Of a stretch of 64,000 bases of DNA, positions 38,858-52,984 are shown one piece after another. Source of the DNA: an uncultured Alphaproteobacteria bacterium. GTDB lineage: Bacteria > Pseudomonadota > Alphaproteobacteria > SP197. Position numbers and translations under genes: made by a program. The notes under the pieces were generated by a model that did no database searches, was not told the origin of the DNA, and saw nothing but the letters and a program-made list of their open reading frames with translations. The stretch is from the NCBI GenBank assembly GCA_958295695.1, contig OY282363.1, positions 1,926,225 through 1,990,224 of the forward strand, read 5' to 3'. Every line of letters starts with the position of its first letter. Position 1 is the stretch's first letter.

Positions 38858-39166
38858 TCAGCCCTTCATCATGTTGATGTCCTCGACCGCGATGGAACCG
38901 CGGTTGCGGAAGTAGACGACCAGGATGGCGAGCCCGATCGCGGCCTCGGCGGCGGCCACGGTCAGCACGAGCATGGCGAAGACCTGTCCCGCCATGTCTC
39001 CGAGCTCGACGGAGAACGCGACCAGATTGATGTTGACCGCGAGCAGCATGAGTTCGACGGACATCAGGATGATGATGACGTTCTTCCGGTTGAGGAAGAT
39101 GCCGAGAATCCCGAGCGTGAACAGGATCGCGGCGACGGTCAGGTAGTGCGCGAGGCCGATCTCCAC
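38858..39166 (-). CDS. nuoK: NADH-quinone oxidoreductase subunit K
   Basis: A small three-helix membrane subunit of complex I. The 102-residue protein starts [20 protein letters not shown] and has the conserved Glu helix [20 protein letters not shown] and the third helix [19 protein letters not shown] with its second Glu. Both buried glutamates are thought to lie on the proton path. It lies one base after nuoJ and 6 bases before nuoL. Confidence 0.97.
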   Translation of the reverse strand: MEIGLAHYLTVAAILFTLGILGIFLNRKNVIIILMSVELMLLAVNINLVAFSVELGDMAGQVFAMLVLTVAAAEAAIGLAILVVYFRNRGSIAVEDINMMKG

Positions 39167-39167
39167 G

Positions 39168-39779
39168 TCAGACGCCTTCGCCCGAACGGACCTTGCGGAT
39201 CTCGATCGCGTCCTCGGGCCGGCGGGCGATCTGGTCGCCGATGCGCTGCCGCCTGATGTCGCGGTGGCGCAGGGTGAGGACGATCGCGCCGATCATGGCG
39301 ATCAGAAGAATGATCCCCGCCCCCTGGAAGAGGAACGCATAGCGCGTGTAGAGCACATCGCCCAGCGCCGCCGTGTTGCTGCGTTCGGCGATGGCGGGAA
39401 TGGGCGACTGGACCGCCGCGGACAGTTCGGGCCCGAAACTCCAGCCGCCGGCGACGACGAGCAGCTCCAGCAGCAGGACGAGGCCGACCAAGGCGCCGAT
39501 GGGCAGGTACTGGAGGAAGCCCTGGCGCAGCTCGGTCAGGTTGATGTCGAGCATCATGACCACGAACAGGAACAGGACCGCGACCGCGCCGACGTAGACG
39601 ACGACCAGGATCATCGCCAGGAACTCCGCCCCTATCAGAACGAACAGCGCCGCCGCGTTGAAGAACGAAAGGATCAGAAAGAGCACGGAATGCACCGGGT
39701 TGCGGGCCGAGATCACCATGACGGCCGAAGCCAGCAACACGGCGGCGAACAGGTAGAAGGCGAGCGTCTGAAGGATCAT
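39168..39779 (-). CDS. nuoJ: NADH-quinone oxidoreductase subunit J
   Basis: A five-helix membrane subunit of complex I, whose third helix carries a pi-bulge used in coupling. The 203-residue protein has [40 protein letters not shown] with [14 protein letters not shown], and the later [21 protein letters not shown] charged C-terminal tail of about 35 residues ([17 protein letters not shown]) is cytoplasmic. It lies 18 bases after nuoI. Confidence 0.96.
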   Translation of the reverse strand: MILQTLAFYLFAAVLLASAVMVISARNPVHSVLFLILSFFNAAALFVLIGAEFLAMILVVVYVGAVAVLFLFVVMMLDINLTELRQGFLQYLPIGALVGLVLLLELLVVAGGWSFGPELSAAVQSPIPAIAERSNTAALGDVLYTRYAFLFQGAGIILLIAMIGAIVLTLRHRDIRRQRIGDQIARRPEDAIEIRKVRSGEGV

Positions 39780-39797
39780 CGGTCCCGGTCCGCCGGC

Positions 39798-40286
39798 TCA
39801 CCGGTACGGCGCATCGGCCGCGAGCCGAGCGGCGATTTCCTTTTCCCACCGCTCGCCGTTGTCGAGCAGCTTCTGCTTGTCGTAGAAGAGCTCGGCGCGG
39901 GTCTCGGTCGCGAACTCGAAATTCGGTCCCTCGACGATGGCGTCCACCGGGCAGGCCTCCTCGCAAAAGCCGCAATAGATGCACTTGGTCATGTCGATGT
40001 CGTAGCGCGTCGTCCGGCGGCTGCCGTCTTCCCGCGGCTCGGCCTCGATCGTGATCGCCTGGGCCGGACAGATCGCCTCGCACAGCTTGCAGGCGATGCA
40101 GCGTTCCTCTCCGTTCGGGTAGCGGCGCAGGGCGTGCTCGCCCCGGAAGCGCGGCGACAGCGGCCCCTTTTCGTAGGGATAGTTCACCGTGGCCCGGCGC
40201 TTGAACATGTAGCTGAAGGTCTTGCCCATGCCGGACGCCAGTTCGGCCAGCAGAAGCGTGCGGGCGGCACGGTCCAGAAACGCCAT
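39798..40286 (-). CDS. nuoI: NADH-quinone oxidoreductase subunit I
   Basis: The peripheral-arm subunit that holds clusters N6a and N6b and passes electrons to N2. The 162-residue protein has two complete 4Fe-4S motifs: Cys63-x2-Cys66-x2-Cys69-x3-Cys73 ([16 protein letters not shown]) and Cys102-x2-Cys105-x2-Cys108-x3-Cys112 ([16 protein letters not shown]). The N-terminal amphipathic region [16 protein letters not shown] anchors it to the membrane arm. It lies 46 bases after nuoH. Confidence 0.97.
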   Translation of the reverse strand: MAFLDRAARTLLLAELASGMGKTFSYMFKRRATVNYPYEKGPLSPRFRGEHALRRYPNGEERCIACKLCEAICPAQAITIEAEPREDGSRRTTRYDIDMTKCIYCGFCEEACPVDAIVEGPNFEFATETRAELFYDKQKLLDNGERWEKEIAARLAADAPYR

Positions 40287-40332
40287 CAGCGGTTCCCTTT
40301 CCGGATGCCGGCGGGGCTTACCATGGCGCTCC

Positions 40333-41364
40333 TCACCGCGGCAACCAATCGAAGGCGTGGAGCGCGCCGGCGACGACCACGACCGCGGCGAGCGACAGCG
40401 GCAGAAAGACCTTCCAGCCGAGCCGCATCAACTGGTCGTAGCGGTAACGCGGAAACGTGGCGCGGACCCACAGGAACAGGAACAGCAGGAAGCAGGTCTT
40501 GCCGACGAACCAGACAACGCCCGGAACCCAGGTGAACGGCGCGGTGTCGAAGGGCGGCAGCCAGCCGCCCAGGAAGAGCGTGACGCCCAGCGCCGACAGC
40601 AGAATCATGTTGGCGTATTCGCCCAGGAAGAAGAGCGCGAACGCCATCGACGAGTATTCGACGTTGTAGCCGGAGACGAGCTCCGATTCCGCTTCCGGGA
40701 GGTCGAAGGGCGCCCGGTTGGTCTCGGCCAGCGACGAGACGAAGAAGATCACGGCCAGCGGGAAGAGCGGCAGGACATACCAGTTCCAGAAGCCGGAACC
40801 GGCCTGCGCGCGCACCACGTCGGCCAGGTTGAGCGAGCCGACGCAGACCAGCACGGCGACCAGAACGAAGCCGATCGAGACTTCGTAGGAGACCATCTGG
40901 GCGGCCGAGCGCAGGGCGCCGAGGAAGGCGTACTTCGAGTTCGAGGCCCAGCCGGCCATGATGATGCCGTAGACGCCGAGCGAGGAGACCGCGAAGAGAT
41001 ACAGGATGCCGACGTTGAGATCGGCCAGAACCCAGGTGCCCCAGGAGTTCTCGTCGAACGGGATCACCGCCCAGCCCACCATGGCGAGGACAAAGGCGAC
41101 CATCGGCGCGAGGATGAAGACGACCTTGTTCGCCCCGGTCGGGACGATGGTTTCCTTGAGGAAAAGCTTGGCCCCATCGGCGATGGGCTGCAGGAGGCCG
41201 AAGGGGCCCACGACATTGGGGCCCATGCGGAGCTGCATCGCCGCCATGACCTTGCGCTCGGCATAGGTGAGATAGGCGACGGAGATCAGGACCGGAACCA
41301 GGATCGCCAGGATCGAGAGCACGATGAGGACGGCCGGCCAGATCCATGTCTCCACGAACGCCAC
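40333..41364 (-). CDS. nuoH: NADH-quinone oxidoreductase subunit H
   Basis: The eight-helix subunit that joins the two arms of complex I and forms part of the quinone chamber. The 343-residue protein has [39 protein letters not shown], the acidic loop [20 protein letters not shown] and [22 protein letters not shown] 41364 was chosen for GGGAG seven bases upstream and because it lies two bases after the nuoG stop; a TTG two codons earlier is less likely. Confidence 0.96.
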   Translation of the reverse strand: MAFVETWIWPAVLIVLSILAILVPVLISVAYLTYAERKVMAAMQLRMGPNVVGPFGLLQPIADGAKLFLKETIVPTGANKVVFILAPMVAFVLAMVGWAVIPFDENSWGTWVLADLNVGILYLFAVSSLGVYGIIMAGWASNSKYAFLGALRSAAQMVSYEVSIGFVLVAVLVCVGSLNLADVVRAQAGSGFWNWYVLPLFPLAVIFFVSSLAETNRAPFDLPEAESELVSGYNVEYSSMAFALFFLGEYANMILLSALGVTLFLGGWLPPFDTAPFTWVPGVVWFVGKTCFLLFLFLWVRATFPRYRYDQLMRLGWKVFLPLSLAAVVVVAGALHAFDWLPR

Positions 41365-41366
41365 GG

Positions 41367-43433
41367 TCAATCTCCCGCGCCCGACGCCGGCGGCGTCGGG
41401 AAGGCTTCGGCGCACCGCGCCATGGTGGCCGACGCGCGGCTGATCGCGCATGTCCGGTAGAAGTCCGGGACCGGCGACACGAACGGGGCGTCATCCATCG
41501 CGCCGTCCACGCCGAACGCGGCCCATTCGGCCGGAACGATCTCGTCGATCGCGCCGAGATGCGGCGTGTCCGCGATCATCCTGTCGCGCAAGGCCCCGAG
41601 GCTGTCGAACGGGAGCGTCGCGCCCACGGCGTCGGACAAGGCGCGGAGAATGCGCCAGTCTTCCCGGGCCTCGCCCGGAGGAAACACGGCCCGCGCCGCC
41701 CTCTGGGGACGGCCCTCCATGTTGACGTAGGTCGCATCCTTTTCGGTGTAGGCCGCGCCCGGCAGGATCGCGTCGGCCCCGCGGGCGCCGGTTTCGCCAT
41801 GGTGGCCGATGTAGACGACGAACGCACCGCCCATGCCGCCGGTGTCGATCTCGTCGGCGGCGAGCAGGAAGACGGTGTCGATGTCCCCCGTTCCCGCCGC
41901 ATCGAGAATGCCGGCGGTGTCCCTGCCGCCGGCCCGCGGCGCGAACCCCAGGTCCAGGCCGCCGACACGCGACGCCGATGTGTGCAGGATCGAAAAGCCG
42001 TTCCAACCGCCGGCGACGGCGCCGCAGTTCTCGGCGAGCGCGCGGGCCGCGCCGAGCACGGCCGCGCCGTCGGGCCGCGCGAGCGCTCCCGCGCCGACGA
42101 CGATCAGCGGCCGTTCGGCGGCCGCGAGAACCGGGGCGAACTCGCCTTCGCCCGCCGCGAGGCGTCGCAGGCTCTCCGGTCCCGCGCCGAGATTCGCGAC
42201 GGGAAGGGTCGGATCGGGATCCGGACCGATGCCGGCGACCTTGAAGCCGCCGCGCAGCCAGCGCTTGCGGAGTCTCGCGTTGACCAGCGCGGCTTCGCGC
42301 CTCGGGTTGCAGCCGATCAGGAGGCAGGCGTCGGCGTCCTCGATCCCCGCGATCGTGCTGTTGAAGAGATAGGACGCCCGGGCGGACGGGTCGACGGCCA
42401 TTCCGTCCTGGCGGCAGTCCATGTTGGGCGAATCCAGCGCCTCCAGAAGCGTCTTCATGGCGTACATCGTCTCGCAGTCGACCTGGTCCCCCGCGATGGC
42501 CGCGATCCTGGCGCCGTCCCGCCCGGCGAGCCGTCCGGCGACGACATCGAGGGCGCCCTTCCACGACGCTTCCCGGAGCCTGCCGTCGCGCCGGACATAG
42601 GGGCGGTCGAGACGGCGCCGGGTCAGACCGTCGATGGCGAAGCGCGTCTTGTCGGAGATCCACTCCTCGTTCACGTCCTCGTGCAGGCGCGGGAGCACGC
42701 GCAGGACCTCGCGGCCGCGGGCGTCGACCCGGATGTTGCTGCCGACCGCGTCCATGACGTCGATGGATTCGGTCTTGCTCAGTTCCCAGGGCCGCGCGAC
42801 GAAGGCGTAGGGCTTCGAGGTCAGCGCGCCGACGGGACAGAGATCGACGATGTTGCCCGACAGCTCGCTTGCGATGCCGCTCTCGATGTAGGTCGTGATC
42901 TCGGTGTCCTCGCCGCGGCCCGTGGCGCCGAGGACGGGAACGCCCGCGACCTCCTCCATGAACCGCACGCAACGGGTGCAGTGGATGCAGCGGGTCATGA
43001 AGGTCTTCACGAGCGGGCCGAAGTCCTTTTCCTGGACCGACCGCTTCTGCTCCTCGAAGCGGCTGACGCCCTTGCCGTAACCCATGGCCTGGTCCTGCAG
43101 GTCGCATTCGCCGCCCTGGTCGCAGATCGGACAGTCGAGCGGATGGTTGATGAGCAGGAACTCCATGGCGCCCTTCTGGGCCTTGCCGGCCACGGGCCCG
43201 CGCGTGCGCACGACCATGCCGTCCATCAGCGGCTGGGCGCACGAGGCCACGGGCTTCGGCGCGCGCTCGACCTCGACCAGGCACATGCGGCAGTTGCCGG
43301 CGATCGACAGACGGTCGTGGAAGCAGAAACGCGGCACCTCGGCGCCCGCGAGCTCGCAGGCCTGGAGCAGCGTGAGCCGCTTGTCGACCTCGATCTCGAC
43401 GCCGTCGATGCTGACCTTGACCGTGCCGCCCAT
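41367..43433 (-). CDS. nuoG: NADH-quinone oxidoreductase subunit G
   Basis: The largest peripheral subunit, carrying several Fe-S clusters of the electron wire. The 688-residue protein binds a 2Fe-2S cluster through Cys37, Cys48, Cys51 and Cys65. Next is a His/Cys-ligated 4Fe-4S cluster ([20 protein letters not shown]) and a further one in [19 protein letters not shown] with [11 protein letters not shown]. The C-terminal molybdopterin-oxidoreductase-like domain is degenerate, as usual. ATG 43433 follows from the family N-terminus [20 protein letters not shown]. Confidence 0.96.
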   Translation of the reverse strand: MGGTVKVSIDGVEIEVDKRLTLLQACELAGAEVPRFCFHDRLSIAGNCRMCLVEVERAPKPVASCAQPLMDGMVVRTRGPVAGKAQKGAMEFLLINHPLDCPICDQGGECDLQDQAMGYGKGVSRFEEQKRSVQEKDFGPLVKTFMTRCIHCTRCVRFMEEVAGVPVLGATGRGEDTEITTYIESGIASELSGNIVDLCPVGALTSKPYAFVARPWELSKTESIDVMDAVGSNIRVDARGREVLRVLPRLHEDVNEEWISDKTRFAIDGLTRRRLDRPYVRRDGRLREASWKGALDVVAGRLAGRDGARIAAIAGDQVDCETMYAMKTLLEALDSPNMDCRQDGMAVDPSARASYLFNSTIAGIEDADACLLIGCNPRREAALVNARLRKRWLRGGFKVAGIGPDPDPTLPVANLGAGPESLRRLAAGEGEFAPVLAAAERPLIVVGAGALARPDGAAVLGAARALAENCGAVAGGWNGFSILHTSASRVGGLDLGFAPRAGGRDTAGILDAAGTGDIDTVFLLAADEIDTGGMGGAFVVYIGHHGETGARGADAILPGAAYTEKDATYVNMEGRPQRAARAVFPPGEAREDWRILRALSDAVGATLPFDSLGALRDRMIADTPHLGAIDEIVPAEWAAFGVDGAMDDAPFVSPVPDFYRTCAISRASATMARCAEAFPTPPASGAGD

Positions 43434-43444
43434 GCCCCCCGTCC

Positions 43445-44737
43445 CTACTCCGCGGCCATCGCGGACGACCGGCGGCATTCGTCGATGCGGCGCTCCAGCT
43501 CCGGCCGGAAGTGACGAATCAGTCCCTGGATCGGCCATGCGGCGGCGTCGCCGAGCGCGCAGATCGTGTGGCCCTCGACCTGGGTCGTCACCTCTTCGAG
43601 CAGGTCGATCTCGTCATGACTGGCGCGGCCTTCGATCATCCGGCCCAGCACGCGCATCATCCAGCCGGTTCCCTCGCGGCACGGCGTGCACTGGCCGCAG
43701 CTCTCGTGCTTGTAGAACTTCGAGAGCCGCCAGATGGCCCGCACGATGTCGGTCGATTTGTCCATGACGATGACCGCCGCCGTGCCCAGACCGGATTTCA
43801 CCTCGACGAGGCTGTCGAAATCCAGCGGGAGCTCGTCGCAGGCCGGCTTCGGAATACACGGCACCGACGACCCGCCCGGGATGACGGCCAGCAGGTTGTC
43901 CCAGCCGCCGCGCACGCCGCCGGCATGCCTGTCGATGAGCTCTCTCAGCGGGATGCCCATCTCCTCCTCGACATTGCACGGCTCGTTGACGTGGCCGGAG
44001 ACGCAGAAGAGCTTGGTGCCGGTGTTTCTCGGCCTGCCGAGACTTGCGAACCAGTCCGCTCCGCGGCGCAGGATGGTGGGAGAGACCGCGACGGTCTCGA
44101 CATTGGTCACGGTCGAGGGGCAACCGTAGAGGCCGGCCTGGGCCGGGAACGGCGGCTTCAGGCGAGGCAAGCCCTTCTTGCCCTCGAGACTTTCGAGCAG
44201 CGCGGTCTCCTCGCCGCAGATGTAGGCGCCCGCGCCGCGGTGCAGAAAGATATCGAAGTCGTAGCCGGAACCGCAGGCGTCCCCGCCGACGAGACCGGCG
44301 TCATAGGCCTCGTCGATCGCTTTCTGGAGCGCGACGGCCTCCTTGTGGAACTCGCCGCGGATATAGACGTAGGCGGCCGTCGCCCGCATGGCGTGGCCGG
44401 CCAGCAGGCAGCCCTCGACCAGTTTGTGCGGATCGTGGCGCATGATGTCCCGGTCCTTGCAGGTGCCGGGCTCGCTCTCGTCGGCGTTGACGACCAGATA
44501 GGCCGGCTGGCCCTCCGGGCGTTCCCTGGGCATGAACGACCACTTCAGGCCCGACGGAAAGCCGGCCCCGCCCCGCCCGCGCAATTCGGACTTCTTGATC
44601 TCCTCGACAATCCAGTCCGGCCCCTTGGCGAGCAGATTCTTGGTGCCGTCCCAGTCGCCACGCGCCCTCGCGGCGTCGAGGTCCGGGCTCTCGAAACCGT
44701 AGAGGTTGGTGAAGACGCGATCCTTGTCCTGGAGCAC
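43445..44737 (-). CDS. nuoF: NADH-quinone oxidoreductase subunit F
   Basis: The NADH-binding subunit with FMN and cluster N3. The 430-residue protein shows the glycine-rich NADH/FMN site [17 protein letters not shown] (residues 52-68), [39 protein letters not shown], and the 4Fe-4S motif [16 protein letters not shown] with a later Cys in [14 protein letters not shown]. It lies 3 bases after nuoE. Confidence 0.97.
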   Translation of the reverse strand: MLQDKDRVFTNLYGFESPDLDAARARGDWDGTKNLLAKGPDWIVEEIKKSELRGRGGAGFPSGLKWSFMPRERPEGQPAYLVVNADESEPGTCKDRDIMRHDPHKLVEGCLLAGHAMRATAAYVYIRGEFHKEAVALQKAIDEAYDAGLVGGDACGSGYDFDIFLHRGAGAYICGEETALLESLEGKKGLPRLKPPFPAQAGLYGCPSTVTNVETVAVSPTILRRGADWFASLGRPRNTGTKLFCVSGHVNEPCNVEEEMGIPLRELIDRHAGGVRGGWDNLLAVIPGGSSVPCIPKPACDELPLDFDSLVEVKSGLGTAAVIVMDKSTDIVRAIWRLSKFYKHESCGQCTPCREGTGWMMRVLGRMIEGRASHDEIDLLEEVTTQVEGHTICALGDAAAWPIQGLIRHFRPELERRIDECRRSSAMAAE

Positions 44738-44740
44738 CGG

Positions 44741-45352
44741 TCAGTCTCCGCCGCGCAAGGTCCTGGCGCCGGAGACCGGCTCGGACGAACGCCGCCCGTT
44801 CTGCGGGCCGGCGACCGGCGTCTCGCCCCGGGCCAGCGTTTCCAGGACGCCGACCGCCTTCGCGGCGTCGAGATCCTCGTAGTAATCGTCGTTGATCTGG
44901 ACCATGGGCGCGTTCACGCAGGCCCCGAGGCACTCGACTTCCTTCAGCGTGAACTTGCCGTCGGTTGTGGTCTCCCCGAAATCGATCCCGAGATGGCTTC
45001 GGCATGCGTCCACGATCGCGTCGCTGTCGCGCAGCATGCATGGAGTCGTCGTGCAGATCTGGACGAGGAACTCGCCGACCGGCTCCAGATTGAACATGGT
45101 GTAGAAGGTCGCGACCTCGTAGACCCGGATCGCCGGGACCTCGAGGATGTCGGCGATGACATCCATGGCGGCGACCGACACCCAACCCTCCTGGCGCTGC
45201 GCGAGGTCGAGCAACGGCATGACCGCGCTCTGCCGCCTGCCTTCCGGATACTTCGCGATGGCGGCCTCCGCCTTCGCCCGGTTCTCGTCGGAGAACGCGA
45301 AACCCACCGGCTGACGGTCGGGGATGCTGGGACGGCCGTGTGCGAGACTCAC
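44741..45352 (-). CDS. nuoE: NADH-quinone oxidoreductase subunit E
   Basis: A thioredoxin-like subunit with the 2Fe-2S cluster N1a beside NuoF. The 203-residue protein has Cys100, Cys105, Cys141 and Cys145 ([31 protein letters not shown]). Family sequence ends near residue 175; the last 25-30 residues ([20 protein letters not shown]) are a low-complexity tail. GTG 45352 overlaps the nuoD stop (GTGA). Confidence 0.96.
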   Translation of the reverse strand: MSLAHGRPSIPDRQPVGFAFSDENRAKAEAAIAKYPEGRRQSAVMPLLDLAQRQEGWVSVAAMDVIADILEVPAIRVYEVATFYTMFNLEPVGEFLVQICTTTPCMLRDSDAIVDACRSHLGIDFGETTTDGKFTLKEVECLGACVNAPMVQINDDYYEDLDAAKAVGVLETLARGETPVAGPQNGRRSSEPVSGARTLRGGD

Positions 45353-46527
45353 CGGTCGATCTCTCCGAACACGATGTCCATGCTGCCCACGATCGCCGCC
45401 GCATCGGCCAGCATGTGGCCCTTGCACAGAAAATCCGTGGACGCGAGATGCAGGAAGCCGGGCGCGCGGATCCGACAACGGTAGGGCCTGTTGGTCCCGT
45501 CCGAGACGATGAACACGCCGAACTCGCCCTTGGGCGCCTCGACCGCGGCGTATACCTCGCCCTCGGGCACGCGATAGCCCTCGGTGTAGAGCTTGAAGTG
45601 GTGGATCAGCGCCTCCATCGAGGTTTTCAGATCGGCGCGCGAGGGCGGCGCGACCTTGGGATCGGTCGTCTTGACCGAACCGGACGGCATGTCGGCGACG
45701 CATTGCTTGACGATGCGTATGGATTCACGCATCTCCGCAAGGCGCACCATGTAGCGTTCGAAGCAGTCGCCCGTGGTTCCGACCGGGACGTCGAAATCCA
45801 TGGCGCCGTAGGCGTCGTAGGGTTGAGCCTTGCGCAGGTCCCACGGAACGCCGGCCGAGCGCAGCATGGGTCCGCTGAAGCCCCAGTCGATCGCGTCTTC
45901 GGCCGAGACCATCCCGATGTCGACCGTGCGCTGCTTGAAGATGCGGTTCTCGTTCAGCAGGCGCTCGATGTCGCCGATCAGTTTCGGGAGCGTGTCGACA
46001 TAGTCGTCGATCGCCTTCTCCATGCCCGCCGGCAGATCCCGGGCGACGCCGCCCGGCCGGAAATAGGCGGCGTGCATGCGCGCGCCCGACACGCCCTCGT
46101 AGAACTCCATCAGCTTCTCGCGCTCCTCGAAGGCCCAGAGCGCGGGCGTCACGGCGCCGACATCGAGCGCGAAGGTCGTGACGTTGAGCAGGTGGTTGAG
46201 AATGCGGGTGATCTCGGAGAACAGGACGCGGACGTACTGGCCCCTGGGCGGAACCTCGATCCCGAGCAGCGCCTCGACCGCCAGGGCGTAGGCGTGTTCG
46301 AGGCACATCGGCGAGACATAGTCCAGCCGGTCGAAATAGGGTACGGCTTGGAGATAGGTCTTGTACTCGATCAGCTTCTCGGTGCCGCGGTGCAGGAGCC
46401 CGATATGGGGGTCCGCGCGTTCGACCACCTCGCCGTCCATCTCCAGCACCAGCCGCAACACGCCGTGAGCGGCGGGGTGCTGCGGGCCGAAGTTGATCGT
46501 GGTCGTCTTGATGTCGACTTCAGCCAT
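45349..46527 (-). CDS. nuoD: NADH-quinone oxidoreductase subunit D
   Basis: The 49-kDa-type subunit that lines the quinone site near cluster N2; related to the large subunit of NiFe hydrogenases but without the metal ligands. The 392-residue protein has [60 protein letters not shown] and the C-terminal [12 protein letters not shown] 46527 overlaps nuoC by 8 bases; the longer frame upstream has no family similarity. Separate nuoC and nuoD genes are the alphaproteobacterial state. Confidence 0.97.
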   Translation of the reverse strand: MAEVDIKTTTINFGPQHPAAHGVLRLVLEMDGEVVERADPHIGLLHRGTEKLIEYKTYLQAVPYFDRLDYVSPMCLEHAYALAVEALLGIEVPPRGQYVRVLFSEITRILNHLLNVTTFALDVGAVTPALWAFEEREKLMEFYEGVSGARMHAAYFRPGGVARDLPAGMEKAIDDYVDTLPKLIGDIERLLNENRIFKQRTVDIGMVSAEDAIDWGFSGPMLRSAGVPWDLRKAQPYDAYGAMDFDVPVGTTGDCFERYMVRLAEMRESIRIVKQCVADMPSGSVKTTDPKVAPPSRADLKTSMEALIHHFKLYTEGYRVPEGEVYAAVEAPKGEFGVFIVSDGTNRPYRCRIRAPGFLHLASTDFLCKGHMLADAAAIVGSMDIVFGEIDR

Positions 46528-47146
46528 TGTCGGCATCCGCGTCGCCGGCCGCCGCCTTCTCGTCACCCGGCAACACGTCGAGCGATCCTTCCCATGGCGA
46601 GAGGTAATCGAAGCTGCGGAACGCTTGGGAAAGCTTGACCGGCTCATAGACGACGCGCTTCTCGTCTTCGTCGTAGCGCATCTCGACATGGCCGGTGAGC
46701 GGGAAATCCTTGCGCTGCGGATGCCCCTCGAAACCGTAGTCGGTCAGGATCCTCCGCAGGTCGGGGTGGCCCGAAAAGTAGATCCCGTACATGTCCCAGA
46801 CCTCCCGCTCCAGCCAGAACGCCGCGCTGAAGACCGGGAAGCAGGAAGCCAGCGGCATCTCCTCGCCGACCGCCACCTTGACCCGCAGGCGGTGGTTGTG
46901 ACGCAGGCTGAGGAGATTGTAGATCACGTCGAAACGCAGCTCGCGTTCGGGCCGGTCCACCGCGGTGACGTCGACAAGCTGCTTGAACAGGCAATCGCTG
47001 TCGTCGCGCAGCCAGGCGAGGAGTTCGAGCAGGCTGTCGCGCCCGGCCTGCAATGTCGCCTGGCCGCGGTCGAAGACAAGCTCGCCGGCGCAGCCGGGAA
47101 AGCGCGCTTGCGCAATTCCGCCGATCTCTCTCAGAGCCTCGGACAT
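46520..47146 (-). CDS. nuoC: NADH-quinone oxidoreductase subunit C
   Basis: The 30-kDa-type peripheral subunit of complex I. The 208-residue protein carries the family signature in the [20 protein letters not shown] region, with [20 protein letters not shown] just after. A C-terminal acidic tail ([15 protein letters not shown]) follows FDYLSPWEG. It starts 20 bases after nuoB and overlaps nuoD. Confidence 0.96.
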   Translation of the reverse strand: MSEALREIGGIAQARFPGCAGELVFDRGQATLQAGRDSLLELLAWLRDDSDCLFKQLVDVTAVDRPERELRFDVIYNLLSLRHNHRLRVKVAVGEEMPLASCFPVFSAAFWLEREVWDMYGIYFSGHPDLRRILTDYGFEGHPQRKDFPLTGHVEMRYDEDEKRVVYEPVKLSQAFRSFDYLSPWEGSLDVLPGDEKAAAGDADADNG

Positions 47147-47166
47147 GACGTGCTCCCGCGCCGGTC

Positions 47167-47706
47167 CTAGCGCCGGATGCTTCCTGTACGGCGGATCTTC
47201 TTCTGCAGTTGCAGAATGCCGTAAACCAAGGCCTCCGCGGTCGGCGGACAGCCGGGAATATAGATGTCGACCGGAACGATGCGGTCGCAACCGCGCACCA
47301 CCGAGTAGGAGTAATGGTAGTAGCCGCCGCCGTTGGCGCACGACCCCATGGAGATCACCCATCGGGGTTCGGCCATCTGGTCATAGAGCTTGCGCAGAGC
47401 CGGCGCCATCTTGTTGCAGAGCGTGCCGGCGACGATCATCACGTCCGACTGGCGGGGGCTGGCGCGCGGGATGACGCCGAAGCGGTCGAGGTCGTAGCGG
47501 CTCATGTAGGCGTGGATCATCTCCACGCCGCAACAGGCCAGCCCGAACGTCATCGGCCACAGGCTGCCCGTCCGCGCCCAGTTGACCAGCTTGTCGACAT
47601 TCGAGAGCACGAAGCCCTTGTCCTCGATGTCCTGACGCACGCGCAGGATCAGGGCGTCCTGATCCGAGCCGGGCGGGATGTCCCGGAGGACCGGCTCTAT
47701 TCCCAT
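47167..47706 (-). CDS. nuoB: NADH-quinone oxidoreductase subunit B
   Basis: The subunit that binds cluster N2, the direct electron donor to quinone. The 179-residue protein has the N2 ligands Cys58, Cys59, Cys123 and Cys153 ([45 protein letters not shown]). ATG 47706 gives the family N-terminus and overlaps nuoA by 10 bases. Confidence 0.97.
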   Translation of the reverse strand: MGIEPVLRDIPPGSDQDALILRVRQDIEDKGFVLSNVDKLVNWARTGSLWPMTFGLACCGVEMIHAYMSRYDLDRFGVIPRASPRQSDVMIVAGTLCNKMAPALRKLYDQMAEPRWVISMGSCANGGGYYHYSYSVVRGCDRIVPVDIYIPGCPPTAEALVYGILQLQKKIRRTGSIRR

Positions 47707-48062
47707 TCCAGGGCTCCCTTGCGCCACTCGTAGATGAACCCGACGGTCAACACGCCCAGGAACACGACCATGGACCAGAATCCGAACTGACCGATTTCCG
47801 AAAGCGACACGGCCCAGGGAAACAGGAACGCCACCTCGAGGTCGAAGATGATGAAAAGGATCGAGACGAGGTAGAAGCGGACGTCGAACCGGCCGCGCGC
47901 GTCCTCGAAGGCGTCGAAGCCGCATTCGTAGGCGGAAAGCTTCTCCGGGTCGGGACGCTGGGGTCCCACGAGCCAGGAGGCGCCGATCATGACGCAGGCC
48001 ATGGCCGTGGCGAGCCCGAGGAAGATCAGAATGGGCAGATACTCGAGAAGGAGTTCGTTCAT
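47697..48062 (-). CDS. nuoA: NADH-quinone oxidoreductase subunit A
   Basis: First gene of the complex I operon. The 121-residue protein has three membrane helices ([60 protein letters not shown]). Between the first two is the conserved loop [20 protein letters not shown], with the Cys that becomes exposed in the deactive enzyme of mitochondria. It starts 14 bases after the predicted transcription start. Confidence 0.97.
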   Translation of the reverse strand: MNELLLEYLPILIFLGLATAMACVMIGASWLVGPQRPDPEKLSAYECGFDAFEDARGRFDVRFYLVSILFIIFDLEVAFLFPWAVSLSEIGQFGFWSMVVFLGVLTVGFIYEWRKGALEWE

Positions 48063-48082
48063 GCGCGGCCCCGTGAGCGCCC

Positions 48083-48111
48083 CTTATATGGCCCGCGGCC
48101 CCTGCTGTGAA
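48083..48111 (-). promoter_or_regulatory. Candidate sigma-70 promoter of the nuo operon
   Basis: -35 TTCACA (48111-48106), 17-base spacer, -10 TATAAG (48088-48083), all on the minus strand. The expected start near 48076 leaves a leader of only about 14 bases before nuoA. The spacer is extremely GC-rich. Confidence 0.6.
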
Positions 48112-48155
48112 GGCCCTGGCCAAGGCGGGACCGGGGTAGGGCAAGCGCCACCCGG

Positions 48156-48173
48156 ACGGTGCGTCCGCACCGT
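48156..48173 (-). terminator. Hairpin downstream of tRNA-Asp
   Basis: Perfect seven-base stem ACGGTGC/GCACCGT with a four-base loop, 29 bases after the 3' end of tRNA-Asp and 45 bases upstream of the nuo -35. No U run follows on either strand, so it may act as a processing or Rho-assisted end rather than an intrinsic terminator. Confidence 0.4.
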
Positions 48174-48201
48174 TCCATCCGAGGGCGAATCCGCTGGAAA
48201 G

Positions 48202-48278
48202 TGGCGGGAGTGACGGGACTCGAACCCGCGACCTCTGGCGTGACAGGCCAGCACTCTAACCGACTGAGCTACACCCCC
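48202..48278 (-). tRNA. tRNA-Asp (anticodon GTC)
   Basis: Reads GGGGGTGTAGCTCAGTCGG from 48278, with loop CTGTCAC giving anticodon GTC and GGTTCGAGTCC as the T arm. The acceptor GGGGGTG/CACTCCC includes one G-U pair. Discriminator G and CCA are encoded (48204-48202). It is 77 bases long including CCA. Confidence 0.95.
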
Positions 48279-48390
48279 GGCGAGGGCGCACCGTCTAGGG
48301 CGCCGGCGCCGATGCTGTCAAGCGGATTGGCGCGGGCGCGGTATGGGCCCAACGCGCCGTCGCGCCCTTTCCCCTTCGACCGGCGGCCGG

Positions 48391-48463
48391 TGGGCGGTGA
48401 CGGGATCGAACCGCCGACCTACTGGGTGTAAACCAGTCGCTCTCCCTGCTGAGCTAACCGCCC
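48391..48463 (-). tRNA. tRNA-Val (anticodon TAC)
   Basis: Reads GGGCGGTTAGCTCAGCAGGG from 48463, with anticodon stem CTGGT/ACCCAG-like pairing around loop TTTACAC (anticodon TAC) and T arm GGTTCGATCCC. The acceptor GGGCGGT/ACCGCCC is perfect. Discriminator A is at 48391; CCA is not encoded. It lies between the hup terminator and tRNA-Asp on the same strand. Confidence 0.95.
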
Positions 48464-48480
48464 GTGCGCCGTCCCTGAAA

Positions 48481-48514
48481 CGAAAACCGCCGGCGGTCCA
48501 GCGCGCCGGCGGTT
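48481..48514 (-). terminator. Rho-independent terminator of hup
   Basis: A perfect 11-base stem AACCGCCGGCG/CGCCGGCGGTT (48504-48514 with 48485-48495) and an eight-base loop. On the minus strand it is followed by TTCGTTTC. It starts 22 bases after the hup stop and ends before tRNA-Val. It is the clearest intrinsic terminator in the window. Confidence 0.85.
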
Positions 48515-48536
48515 CCCAAGACCTGCGTGGGCGGTC

Positions 48537-48809
48537 CTAGTTGATCGCATCCTTCAGCGCCTTGCCCGCCTTGAACCTCGGTTGCTTCGATGCCGGGATG
48601 TCGATGGTTTCCCCGGTGCGCGGGTTGCGGCCCTTGCCGGCGGCGCGGTGCGCGACCGAAAAGGTGCCGAAACCGACAAGCCGTACCTCGTCGCCGTTCG
48701 ACAGCGCGCCCGAGATGGAATCGAGCGCGGCGTCTACGGCGCGAGCGGCATCTGCCTTGCTGAGGCCAGCGGAATCAGCAACGACAGCGATGAGATCATT
48801 CTTGTTCAC
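48537..48809 (-). CDS. hup: DNA-binding protein HU
   Basis: HU is the small histone-like protein that bends and compacts DNA. Starting at GTG 48809 it is 90 residues, beginning MNKNDLIAVVADSAGLSKAD, with VGFGTFSVAHRAAGKGRNPR and the beta-arm tip GRNPRTGE including the intercalating Pro, then KQPRFKAGKALKDAIN. GGGAGGGG lies eight bases before the GTG, so the longer frame from 48827 is not preferred. It has its own promoter and terminator. Confidence 0.97.
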   Translation of the reverse strand: MNKNDLIAVVADSAGLSKADAARAVDAALDSISGALSNGDEVRLVGFGTFSVAHRAAGKGRNPRTGETIDIPASKQPRFKAGKALKDAIN

Positions 48810-48886
48810 AGTAAAAGCCCCTCCCACGATCGGCCATTGGAAATTGAAGTCGAAACTTCGGACGGGTATCCCCGGAGTGGGGGGGG

Positions 48887-48916
48887 ATTGTAGGGGCGCC
48901 GACGCGAACGCGTCAA
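48887..48916 (-). promoter_or_regulatory. Strong sigma-70 promoter of hup
   Basis: -35 TTGACG (48916-48911), 18-base spacer, -10 TACAAT (48892-48887) on the minus strand. A C8 run on the coding strand (48886-48879) begins immediately after the -10, around the expected start of transcription. The leader to the hup GTG is about 70 bases. Confidence 0.75.
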
Positions 48917-48991
48917 CGCGGCAGCGCGGCGGAATCGTGGAACCCCGCGGTCATGTGGATACTTGCCGGCGCCGGCCGTCCGCGGCGGACG

Positions 48992-51457
<2,466 letters not shown>

Positions 51458-51600
51458 GCGAGGCTCCTTACGTCTCCACGAACGTGGCGTCCCCATGGCC
51501 AAACATCAAGGCCGCGACGCCCGCCACGCGCGATTCGGGCTGGACAACGCCGGCAGGGGCGGTTCCCGTCATTCGACAGCGCGCCCGTCCGGCGCGCCGG

Positions 51601-52860
<1,260 letters not shown>

Positions 52861-52984
52861 CCGGCCGGTTCCTCGAGGGCCTGTCACAACGCCATGTTAG
52901 TCGGAACGTCTTCGGCAGCACAACCTGCGCATGCCGGTGGCGGTCCCTGCGTTCCCGGCCGCGCCGAAAGCGCCGCGCCCCCGG

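Noticed and set aside
33902-48062. Complex I operon running into birA-coaX-rnj as a novel arrangement
   Set aside because: This order is common in alphaproteobacteria, so it is described as context only.
48391-48463. tRNA-Val without an encoded CCA as a possible defective tRNA
   Set aside because: All arms pair well, and lack of genomic CCA is normal in bacteria that have a CCA-adding enzyme.
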